DNA from: Oscillospiraceae bacterium
GTDB lineage: Bacteria > Bacillota > Clostridia > Oscillospirales > Ruminococcaceae
DNA: 5,813 bases
NCBI GenBank assembly: GCA_902362965.1
Contig: CABIYQ010000039.1
Span: 1 to 5,813, forward strand
Direction of reading: 5' to 3'
The notes beneath the pieces were generated by a model. The model made no database searches, was not told the DNA's origin, and worked only from the letters and a program-made list of their open reading frames with translations. Below, one piece after another: positions 1 to 4,921 of this stretch. A program made the position numbers and the translations under genes. Position 1 is the first letter of the stretch. Every line of letters begins with the position of its first letter.

Positions 1-1
1 A

Positions 2-61
2 AGTGCTGTTATGGTTATATTTACAGTTATCAATTTTTATCAAACAAAAAAGAAACCTTAG
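2..61 (+). other. Possible 3' end of a plus-strand gene (membrane tail)
   Basis: Frame 2 is open from the left edge to a TAG at 59-61. It reads as a short hydrophobic stretch (SAVMVIFTVINFYQ) followed by a lysine-rich end (TKKKP), like the last membrane helix and positive-inside tail of a membrane protein. Twenty codons are too few to be sure, and frame 1 is also open until a TGA at 94-96. Frame 1, however, would run into DNA that clearly derives from topB, so its stop would be accidental. Nothing else is recognisable in 1-68, which is not topB sequence. The break between the two lies at about 62-78. Confidence 0.25.
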
Positions 62-68
62 ATTTTGT

Positions 69-218
69 TTATTTTCCAGCAAGCTCTATTAAATGACCTA
101 CGCACCATGAAACTATAAAACCGTTACCCTTCATGTAGCCTTGTTTTTTAACGTTTGCACCCAGTACGGAAGCGATATTCGCCCCGACGCTATGTTTTTC
201 AGCTACAACTAATTTCAT
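69..218 (-). pseudogene. topB: DNA topoisomerase III, 5' remnant (49 codons)
   Basis: From the ATG at 218-216 the minus strand encodes 49 residues up to TAA at 71-69. They start MKLVVAEKHSVGANIASVLGA and include GNGFIVSWCVGHLIELA. This matches the N-terminus of type IA topoisomerases of the TopB class: the Toprim start with MKLVVAEK and the SWCxGHLxELA motif, including the acidic residue of the active site at Glu7. Full-length TopB is roughly 600-700 aa, so more than 90% is missing. Similarity stops after ELA (about position 80) and a stop follows two codons later. The normally conserved EKPS reads EKHS here. A good ribosome-binding site (AGAAAGGAAAA) survives. In related elements topB follows the DUF4366 gene on the same strand, which fits this position. 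It cannot make an active enzyme. Confidence 0.88.
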
Positions 219-232
219 ATGTTTTCCTTTCT

Positions 233-249
233 ATTCGCCATTGGCGAAT
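233..249. repeat. Palindrome copy 1, upstream of topB remnant
   Basis: This is a perfect 17-bp odd palindrome with arms ATTCGCCA and TGGCGAAT around a central T at 241. Its 15-bp core TTCGCCATTGGCGAA (plus strand) is shared with the copies at 2091-2105 and 4891-4905, apart from the central base, which is A there on the plus strand. It lies 14 nt upstream of the topB start codon, directly before the ribosome-binding site. It is also 12 bp upstream of the -35 box of the divergent plus-strand promoter. A protein bound here could affect either direction. Confidence 0.85.
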
Positions 250-261
250 TATTTACATTTG

Positions 262-290
262 TTGACATTTTATATTAAATAATATATAAT
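262..290 (+). promoter_or_regulatory. Consensus sigma-A promoter for the 228-aa membrane protein
   Basis: There is a perfect -35 TTGACA at 262-267 and a perfect -10 TATAAT at 285-290, separated by exactly 17 bp of AT-rich DNA. Transcription would begin near 297, giving a 5' leader of only about 20 nt before the start codon at 316. An exact match at both hexamers with the ideal spacing predicts strong, constitutive expression unless a repressor acts. The 17-bp palindrome at 233-249 lies just upstream. Confidence 0.85.
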
Positions 291-315
291 AATAATTTAT
301 AAGAGGTGATATGTC

Positions 316-1002
316 ATGGAACAAATACTAAATATAATATCTACGGCGTTAACTATAATTTTGACTACTATGTCTATAATTACTTTAAAAAATGATAAAA
401 ATTATAATCAGTATATAGACAATAGCATTTTTATACAAGGAGATAATAATGTTGTAAAAAAAATTTATACATATAAAGAAAATGATGTTAATAAACCCAC
501 AAAAAAATCAAATACTAGACGAATAATAACTAAAACTGAAAATGACAGTAATGATTTAATATATAGTTTTCTGTTTTTTTATATAGGTTATAGTATTTTT
601 ATTCAAAATAAAATACTAACTTTTTGTATGGTTTTAATATTTTTTATTTTGGATTTGATTTTTCTCATTTTTAACAGAGAAAAATATCAACCAATTTATA
701 AGATCATATGCTTAGTAGGACTCTTTTTTTACTCATATTTCTTATTAATTGACATGTATATTATTGGTTCGCAAGATTTATTTGTTAATATTTATATATC
801 AATCTTATTATTATGGTGGACTATACTGTCATTAATCGGTAATCTAAAAGCCATTCTAAAGTATATTTGTTGTAAATACAGCAAAAAATATAAATGTTTA
901 TTAAGATTTAATGTGAACTATTCTTCAACTTATAATTTTAGCTTAGTGTTTGCAACATTTGGAACATTTATAAATGTTTGTTTTTATTCATTCGTTGTAT
1001 AA
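316..1002 (+). CDS. Unknown multi-pass membrane protein (228 aa)
   Basis: I do not recognise this protein. It has an N-terminal membrane helix (about residues 4-24), then a hydrophilic segment (25-80) containing SIFIQGDNNVV at 37-47 and a lysine/arginine-rich stretch at 59-73. Further helices follow near 81-96, 100-118, 128-149, 155-177 and 207-228, giving about six passes with a very short C-terminal tail. The start is set by AAGAGGTGAT ending about 7 nt before ATG and by the perfect promoter upstream. Base composition is extremely AT-rich, unlike the conjugation genes, which suggests separate acquisition. It is transcribed against the conjugation operon, and its last 35 bp overlap the end of the convergent gene 968-1342. 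A cargo role such as defence, exclusion or a toxin partner is possible, but nothing in the sequence proves one. Confidence 0.75.
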   Translation: MEQILNIISTALTIILTTMSIITLKNDKNYNQYIDNSIFIQGDNNVVKKIYTYKENDVNKPTKKSNTRRIITKTENDSNDLIYSFLFFYIGYSIFIQNKILTFCMVLIFFILDLIFLIFNREKYQPIYKIICLVGLFFYSYFLLIDMYIIGSQDLFVNIYISILLLWWTILSLIGNLKAILKYICCKYSKKYKCLLRFNVNYSSTYNFSLVFATFGTFINVCFYSFVV

Positions 1003-1342
1003 TCATTTCAACATATAACATGATTCTAATAAAAATATTACTAATAGAAAAATAATTTTTTTTATCCTTTTCAAATAAGCCTTTTAAATTTAAATACAGA
1101 ATATAAGTATCAAAAATAATGAAAATGGCATTTTTATATCCAACTAATATGATGCCGAATATTAACAATCCGGATAAAAATAATAATTTTTGTTCCCAAA
1201 ATACAAAATTGGAACGATTTTTTGTTGATTTCTCTTTTTTGTATCTTAAAGCACTTAAAATGAAACCAAATAAGGCATCCAATTCATAACAAGCAAGGAT
1301 AATGCTTGCTAAAGATAAACCTAAAGTAATAAATATATTCAT
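968..1342 (-). CDS. Unknown small membrane protein (124 aa)
   Basis: I do not recognise this protein. Hydrophobic segments lie at about residues 2-30, 52-69 and 71-89, separated by a basic loop (RYKKEKSTKNR, 33-43). A positively charged, partly amphipathic tail (91-124) ends NKNKHL. The start ATG at 1342-1340 is preceded by AGGAG at 1348-1352 with about 5 nt between, on the short side but acceptable. The gene runs convergently to the 228-aa membrane protein and the two 3' ends overlap by 35 bp with no terminator between them. Only 13 bp separate its start from the open reading of the decayed gene on its right, so its promoter must lie inside that pseudogene sequence. Low GC matches the rest of the inserted block. 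It could act with the convergent membrane protein, but this is inference from proximity only. Confidence 0.6.
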   Translation of the reverse strand: MNIFITLGLSLASIILACYELDALFGFILSALRYKKEKSTKNRSNFVFWEQKLLFLSGLLIFGIILVGYKNAIFIIFDTYILYLNLKGLFEKDKKNYFSISNIFIRIMLYVEMIIQRMNKNKHL

Positions 1343-1355
1343 TTTACACTCCTAA

Positions 1356-1819
1356 ATAGATTTTAATAAACAATTGTTTAGAAAGGAATTATTATATGAT
1401 AGCATAGAAGACATGAATAACGCATTAAAAAATAATTTATATTTTGCTGCATTATCATTAGTTCTAATATTTCCTGATATATGCGGTAAGGCAGAGTATC
1501 CAGATAATAAATATATAGGTAATATATACAGAGATTGGTTTAAAACATATGTTGAGCCATCTGATAAATCTATCAAAGATCAAGAATCTATGCCTGAATT
1601 TACATGTTTGACTGGAGAGGTTGTATATAGTTTAAGAAATTTTTTTATTCATCAAGGAAAACACCAAATATAAAAATAGAAAAATTTGATCATTTTGAAT
1701 TTATAATTGAAAGTAAAAAAGAATTTAATGTATATGCTGGTTCTTTAAGTATAAGCAATGATAAAAGAAAAAAGCTTAGTATAAATATACATTATTTATG
1801 TTCTATTATTGGAAATAGT
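1356..1819 (+). pseudogene. Decayed conserved hypothetical gene (frameshifted, no clear start or end)
   Basis: Frame 1356/1374 to the TAA at 1671-1673 encodes NNLYFAALSLVLIFPDICGKAEYPDN and ends LTGEVVYSLRNFFIHQG. I recall this pattern (FAALSL..PDICGKAEYP..., then SGExVYSLR..FxHQGTPN) from a family of uncharacterised Firmicutes proteins of roughly 150-200 aa with no assigned function. After HQG (1656-1658) the A-rich stretch at 1658-1661 shifts the frame. The continuation lies in the frame of 1661: TPNIKIEKFDHFEFIIESKK and on to YLCSIIGNS near 1818, so two extra bases (or one missing) break the gene. There is no ATG and no ribosome-binding site; a TTG at 1374 is the only plausible start and the frame opens at 1356. 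The 3' end runs into the hairpin at 1820. Three defects together indicate a dead fragment. Confidence 0.7.
1367..1380. promoter_or_regulatory. 14-bp palindrome upstream of the 124-aa gene
   Basis: TAAACAATTGTTTA is a perfect 14-bp palindrome. It lies 24 nt upstream of the start of the minus-strand membrane gene and just downstream of a minus-strand TATAAT (1396-1391). That -10 has only a poor -35 (TATTCA at 1419-1414, three of six matches). The arrangement would suit a repressor site near a transcription start, but the DNA is AT-rich and overlaps former coding sequence, so chance is a real alternative. Confidence 0.3.
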
Positions 1820-1847
1820 TCCGGCAGAAGCCGGAGCCTTTATTTTT
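1820..1847 (+). terminator. Hairpin with T-rich tail, probable terminator
   Basis: Stem TCCGGC (1820-1825) and GCCGGA (1830-1835) enclose a four-base AGAA loop. On the plus strand GCC and the T-rich run TTTATTTTTT follow, the form of an intrinsic terminator, which would stop plus-strand transcription before it enters the conjugation genes. Read on the minus strand, the hairpin begins 4 nt after the abrB stop codon. The left arm could extend to GGCTCCGGC, but the right side reads GCCGGAACTATTT with no matching GCC and no T run. That is the form expected if a once bidirectional abrB terminator lost its distal half at about 1820. How well minus-strand transcripts stop here is therefore unclear. 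Confidence 0.6.
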
Positions 1848-2076
1848 TAAGGTTATCCAGACAATTACTGCAAATATGCTTATGATTGTATTCTATTAAA
1901 TTTTTAGAATGTCCGCAGAAAACACAGGAGTTATTATGTTTTTTAATAATCATATAGCCGTTATCTTCAAATATATCTACGCTGTCACCTTTATCCATAC
2001 CTAATTTATGCCGAATTTGTGCAGGGAGTGTCACTCTTCCCAAAGCATCAATTTTGTTTTCTGATATTAATTTCAT
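1840..2076 (-). CDS. AbrB/SpoVT-type regulator with C-terminal zinc ribbon (78 aa)
   Basis: Residues 1-47 form an AbrB/MazE/SpoVT swapped-hairpin DNA-binding domain, shown by IDALGRVTLPAQIRHKLGM followed by DKGDSVDIFEDNGYMIIKK. The C-terminal part has Cys51-x2-Cys54 and Cys69-x2-Cys72 (CVFCG...ICSNC), the four ligands of a zinc ribbon; this fusion is known in clostridial AbrB-family proteins. Such proteins bind DNA as dimers or higher oligomers and usually act as transition-state or autoregulatory repressors. The ATG has AAAGGAGT 7 nt upstream. The gene follows DUF4366 after a 33-nt gap that contains palindrome copy 2, so it is the last intact gene of the transfer operon. It is the obvious candidate to bind the three repeated palindromes, but this is inference. 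The target promoter and the signal sensed are unknown. Confidence 0.85.
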   Translation of the reverse strand: MKLISENKIDALGRVTLPAQIRHKLGMDKGDSVDIFEDNGYMIIKKHNNSCVFCGHSKNLIEYNHKHICSNCLDNLKK

Positions 2077-2090
2077 ATATAAACTCCTTT

Positions 2091-2105
2091 TTCGCCAATG
2101 GCGAA
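2091..2105. repeat. Palindrome copy 2, upstream of the AbrB-type gene
   Basis: TTCGCCAATGGCGAA is a perfect 15-bp odd palindrome centred on A2098. It fills most of the gap between the DUF4366 stop (2110) and the AbrB ribosome-binding site, and ends 14 nt before the ATG at 2076. No promoter hexamers are apparent beside it. In RNA it can form a 6-bp stem with a 3-nt loop immediately before the Shine-Dalgarno sequence. Confidence 0.88.
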
Positions 2106-2109
2106 TTTT

Positions 2110-2943
2110 TTAATCGTCCAGATATTCTTCTAAATCATCACTGTTACTTTGAATTTCCGATGTACTTTTGGTAATATCAGATTCCTCAGCAGCTTCTTCG
2201 TATTCAACTATGGAATCGTTATCACTGTAATCAGCGTCTGAATCGTCATCATCAAAATAATCATTATCAAATTTGTTTGTTTGGCGTTTTTTCTTAATAA
2301 ACGTGAAAACTGCACCTACTATAAGACTGATTATAATAGCGGCAATAATCCATAATATATTTTTTGCCATGCTGGGTTTCTTTTCATTTTTAATTGTTTC
2401 AGTTTCAGTACTTGAAACAGTTTTTTCATTTTCAGTTGCAGATTCAAACTGCTCTATGTTTTCAAGAGCATTTTCATTCAATTTGTTATCATTGGAATCT
2501 GAAAGCATAGCAGTCAGATCAGCAGTATCAACAGGATTGAGAAAATACACAGAACCGTCTGAGTTTATGATTAAATAGAAAACATCTCCGGAACGTGTAG
2601 TAATGGTGTACATTGATTTATTGCTGTAATCAATAGTACTGCTGTCAATTGTCATAGCATTATTGTCAAGATTTTCATTAAGTACCGGAGCATTTTCTTC
2701 GCCTACATAAGCGAGTATTTCATCGTAAAAACTGGGAGTAGTAGTTTTTTCTGTGGTTGACGTCGTAACGGCGGCAGTTGTTGATTCTGTAATTGAAGTG
2801 GTTTCCTGTACGGTTTTACTGACCTCAGTGACTGCTATTGTGGGCTCTGTTTCCTTTTCAGTTTTTTCCGGTTCTGCAAATACAGTCATAGAAAATATTG
2901 CAGAAGAAATTATTCCGGATAATATAAAATATTTGATTTTCAT
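2110..2943 (-). CDS. DUF4366 (CD1107-like) membrane-anchored conjugation accessory protein
   Basis: The protein has 277 aa. It starts with a signal peptide (residues 1-23) with likely cleavage after TVFA. A Thr/Ser/Glu-rich linker (24-70) leads to a compact domain at about 71-147 with MYTITTRSGDVFYLII and SVYFLNPVDTADLTAML, the DUF4366 signature as I recall it. A second low-complexity spacer precedes a membrane helix at about 195-216 (ILWIIAAIIISLIVG) and a basic KKKRQ stop-transfer. The cytoplasmic tail (225-277) is strongly acidic, with DDDD at 231-234. The DUF4366 domain should therefore face outside the membrane. The ATG overlaps the DUF4315 stop as ATGA, and AAGGAGG lies at 2957-2963. 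The family is typical of Tn1549/CTn elements next to the M23 peptidase; its function is not established. A structural or stabilising role at the mating channel is inference. Confidence 0.88.
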   Translation of the reverse strand: MKIKYFILSGIISSAIFSMTVFAEPEKTEKETEPTIAVTEVSKTVQETTSITESTTAAVTTSTTEKTTTPSFYDEILAYVGEENAPVLNENLDNNAMTIDSSTIDYSNKSMYTITTRSGDVFYLIINSDGSVYFLNPVDTADLTAMLSDSNDNKLNENALENIEQFESATENEKTVSSTETETIKNEKKPSMAKNILWIIAAIIISLIVGAVFTFIKKKRQTNKFDNDYFDDDDSDADYSDNDSIVEYEEAAEESDITKSTSEIQSNSDDLEEYLDD

Positions 2944-3197
2944 TGTGCTTTTACTTCCTCCTTGATAGGAACAACATTTTGTTCCTTGCTATCATCTGAT
3001 TTCATCATAGAAATAGTAGTAATTACATCCTCAATGCTAAATCCTGAAGACCTGAACGCAGTAACGATTTTTTCATTTTCCAGAGATTCAATTTGTCCTG
3101 AAATATCGGCAGATTTCTTTTTTAGCTTTGAAATATTTTCGTCTACCTTTTTCTTTTCCTGTTTTAATTTATCTATTCTTTTTTCAGTAGAATTCAT
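2940..3197 (-). CDS. DUF4315 small coiled-coil protein (85 aa)
   Basis: The sequence is short, charged and helical. Residues 3-45 (EKRIDKLKQEKKKVDENISKLKKK...) form a lysine/glutamate-rich coiled coil, followed by EKIVTAFRSSGFSIEDVITTI (42-62) and a polar tail. This is the DUF4315 pattern found between the M23 peptidase and DUF4366 in Tn1549/CTn-type elements. There is no signal peptide or membrane helix, so it is probably cytoplasmic. The start ATG shares one base with the upstream stop (TAATG), and AAGGAGG at 3208-3214 lies inside the end of the peptidase gene, 10 nt from the start. Translation is therefore likely coupled to both neighbours. The molecular function is unknown; the coiled coil suggests binding to a partner such as VirB4 or the DUF4366 tail, which is speculation. 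Confidence 0.88.
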   Translation of the reverse strand: MNSTEKRIDKLKQEKKKVDENISKLKKKSADISGQIESLENEKIVTAFRSSGFSIEDVITTISMMKSDDSKEQNVVPIKEEVKAQ

Positions 3198-4870
3198 TAA
3201 TTATTTTCCTCCTTTTCAGCCGGAGCGCCTGTATACGGACGGATAAATACCAAAGGATCTATGTACTCTCCGTCTTTGACCATTTGCAAATGACAGTGAA
3301 ATCCTGTAGACCAACCGGTACAGCCTGAGTATCCTATAACCTGACCGTTTTTTACAGTCTGACCGTTCTGTACGGCAACCTGAGACATATGACCGTAAAG
3401 AATCAGAGTACCGTTTTCGCATTGTATTTCCACATAATTTCCGAAGCCTCCGTTGCAGCCGCAGCTGCCGTCTTTGGGGTAGTTGTGATTGCAGCCTGTA
3501 CCGACTTCAACAACTCCGTCAGCTACAGCCAGTATTTCCGTACCGTTGGGAACGCCGAAATCAAGACCCTTGTGAAATTCCGTACTGCCGTCGTCCCATG
3601 TCCTGTAGCCGAATGGAGATGTAATAGTATTTGACCAGTCAAAGGCAAAGGGAGAAGAAAAGGCCTTAATAGCGCCGCCCTTGCGTTCGTAATAATTTTT
3701 ATATTTTTCACGCTGATTCTGGTCAAGATATTTGTTCAGAATCTCGTCCCATGACATTTTTTCAGTAATATTGTAATTTAAAGTAATGGTAGTTACATTT
3801 TCTGTTATATATACGTTGCATATACCGTTGTATGTACTCAAAACAGTGTAATTGTCCGGGAGAGGAGAGGGCAATTCATTTTCCGGTATTTGAACGGTTT
3901 TAGTCTGCTTTTTTGTTTCAGAATCAAAATTGTATTCTATAACGTACATTTTTGTAAAAATCTGCGTGACGAGATTCTGAACTTCTTCGTTGAAAGTCCA
4001 TCTTTTTCCCATATAATAAGCGGATATGAATGAAAGTACTCTGTTGTTATCCTCCATAATATCTGCAATTTCGGAATGCTTTTTATCATAATGTCCTGTG
4101 ACTGTTTCAGGTACCTTTTTATGCTGTTCTTTCAGAGATACGATCAGTGACTGCCAGTGCAGATTTACACGTGTAATGTCGTTTTCATCAGCAGGATAGG
4201 CGGCGATAACATCTATTAAATAATCCTGCACAAAATCTCCGCTGCTTGATGTAAATATCATTAAAAATAATATAAGCGGGACTGCTATTAATACGACTGT
4301 GAGTGCAGATAATCCCATTACCAATAAAACTTTTCCGCTTGAAAGAACTTTTACAATACCTGCAATGACTTTTTTTAATGCTTTGGCTTTTGAAGCGGCG
4401 CTTTTATATGCCTTGACGGTACTGAGACGTTTTCGTTTAGATTTATATAATCTCCGACGGTTTCTCTCATATGTTCGTTTTTTATAATTTTTGTCTTTTT
4501 CATTTTTACCTGAAGATGAAACATTCAGAAAATTACTTTTATTTGAAATATTTTCTGCTTGAGAAAGACCGGAGGTATGACTTGTTTTATAATAATTAAA
4601 AAAGCAAGCCGTTTCAGACTTCGGCAGCTGACTAACGTTGTGGGCTGCAAAGTTTACTGCTTTGGCAGATGAAAACATAGCATATTGTGAAACATCTTCA
4701 TTAGCGCTTTTTTTGCTGCTATTATTTGAATGTGCAGTATATTTTGAAACAGCCGTTGGGACTGAATTATAGACTGAATTATAATTTGATTTTACTGACT
4801 TGCCTTTTTTACGGTTTTTATAGACATTTTTAGCATATCTTTTGTTCAACGCTTTCTTATTTATTGCCAA
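3197..4870 (-). CDS. Membrane-anchored M23 endopeptidase of the conjugation machinery (CD1108-like)
   Basis: The protein has 557 aa. The N-terminal 1-165 is hydrophilic and very basic, likely cytoplasmic. A single membrane helix spans about 180-206. An extracytoplasmic middle domain (211-400) follows, then a C-terminal M23 (LytM/lysostaphin-like) zinc peptidase at 415-545. Zinc ligands are visible as HKGLD (His433, Asp437) and HCH (His525, His527), with catalytic-type GHM at His494. An inserted loop at 460-472 carries three cysteines and a histidine (GCNH...SCGC), as I remember in relatives. The enzyme should cut peptidoglycan cross-bridges so the mating channel can pass the wall, like VirB1-type hydrolases in other systems. 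The second wall-hydrolase domain seen in Tn916 Orf14-type proteins is absent. Translation starts at TTG (4870), supported by AAAGGAAGTGA upstream. The gene lies 51 nt after virB4 and overlaps DUF4315 by one base. Confidence 0.9.
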   Translation of the reverse strand: MAINKKALNKRYAKNVYKNRKKGKSVKSNYNSVYNSVPTAVSKYTAHSNNSSKKSANEDVSQYAMFSSAKAVNFAAHNVSQLPKSETACFFNYYKTSHTSGLSQAENISNKSNFLNVSSSGKNEKDKNYKKRTYERNRRRLYKSKRKRLSTVKAYKSAASKAKALKKVIAGIVKVLSSGKVLLVMGLSALTVVLIAVPLILFLMIFTSSSGDFVQDYLIDVIAAYPADENDITRVNLHWQSLIVSLKEQHKKVPETVTGHYDKKHSEIADIMEDNNRVLSFISAYYMGKRWTFNEEVQNLVTQIFTKMYVIEYNFDSETKKQTKTVQIPENELPSPLPDNYTVLSTYNGICNVYITENVTTITLNYNITEKMSWDEILNKYLDQNQREKYKNYYERKGGAIKAFSSPFAFDWSNTITSPFGYRTWDDGSTEFHKGLDFGVPNGTEILAVADGVVEVGTGCNHNYPKDGSCGCNGGFGNYVEIQCENGTLILYGHMSQVAVQNGQTVKNGQVIGYSGCTGWSTGFHCHLQMVKDGEYIDPLVFIRPYTGAPAEKEENN

Positions 4871-4885
4871 GATATCACTTCCTTT
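4871..4885 (-). promoter_or_regulatory. Ribosome-binding site that fixes the TTG start of the M23 gene
   Basis: On the minus strand AAAGGAAGTGATATC precedes TTG at 4870-4868, with AGGA at 4880-4883 and 9 nt between. No ATG occurs in this frame near the site; the next methionine is residue 65, well inside the basic N-terminal region and without a comparable site. The weaker TTG start may lower synthesis of a potentially harmful wall hydrolase. Confidence 0.7.
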
Positions 4886-4890
4886 GAAAA

Positions 4891-4905
4891 TTCGCCAATG
4901 GCGAA
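4891..4905. repeat. Palindrome copy 3, upstream of the M23 peptidase gene
   Basis: TTCGCCAATGGCGAA is the same perfect 15-bp palindrome as at 2091-2105. Here the symmetry extends three bases further on each side (4888-4908, 21 bp, central A4898), making this the longest copy. It lies in the 51-nt gap between the virB4 stop (4922) and the peptidase start (4870), about 20 nt before the start codon and just ahead of the ribosome-binding site. Confidence 0.88.
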
Positions 4906-4921
4906 TTTAAAAACCCCTGAA

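Larger units (their letters stand above)
251..1819. other. AT-rich inserted cargo block between abrB and topB remnant
   Basis: This stretch interrupts the expected minus-strand run from abrB to topB with mostly unrelated, very AT-rich genes: 10 of 60 bases in 541-600 are G or C by my count, against 22 of 60 in 4981-5040. It carries a plus-strand gene with its own promoter, a minus-strand membrane gene and a plus-strand pseudogene. The left limit falls near palindrome copy 1; the right limit falls at the half-terminator near 1820. No transposase, inverted terminal repeats or target duplication were found. The sharp change near 1343-1356 suggests more than one insertion event. Confidence 0.6.

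Noticed and set aside
1352..1576. Minus-strand 74-codon open frame opposite the pseudogene
   Set aside because: It is the complement of the recognisable PDICGKAEYP coding sequence, has no ribosome-binding site and shows no family pattern.
1656..1664. Programmed ribosomal frameshift joining the two frames of the decayed gene
   Set aside because: GGAAAACAC in the zero frame does not give an X-XXY-YYZ heptamer, and the gene also lacks a start and a proper end.
245..1825. Insertion-sequence ends flanking the cargo block
   Set aside because: The two presumed junctions share no inverted terminal repeats or short target duplication that I can see, and no transposase is encoded.
2273..2578. Plus-strand frames opposite DUF4366 (2273-2578, 2753-2965) and DUF4315 (2962-3246)
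   Set aside because: They are mirror frames of genes supported by overlaps, ribosome-binding sites and family motifs; the hydrophobic appearance comes from complementing Thr/Glu/Asp-rich codons.
3389..3634. Frames on both strands within the M23 gene (3216-3422 minus, 3389-3634 plus, 3523-3726 minus, 4299-4487 plus)
   Set aside because: All lie inside the peptidase gene in other frames, without own start signals; the M23 zinc motifs fix the true frame.
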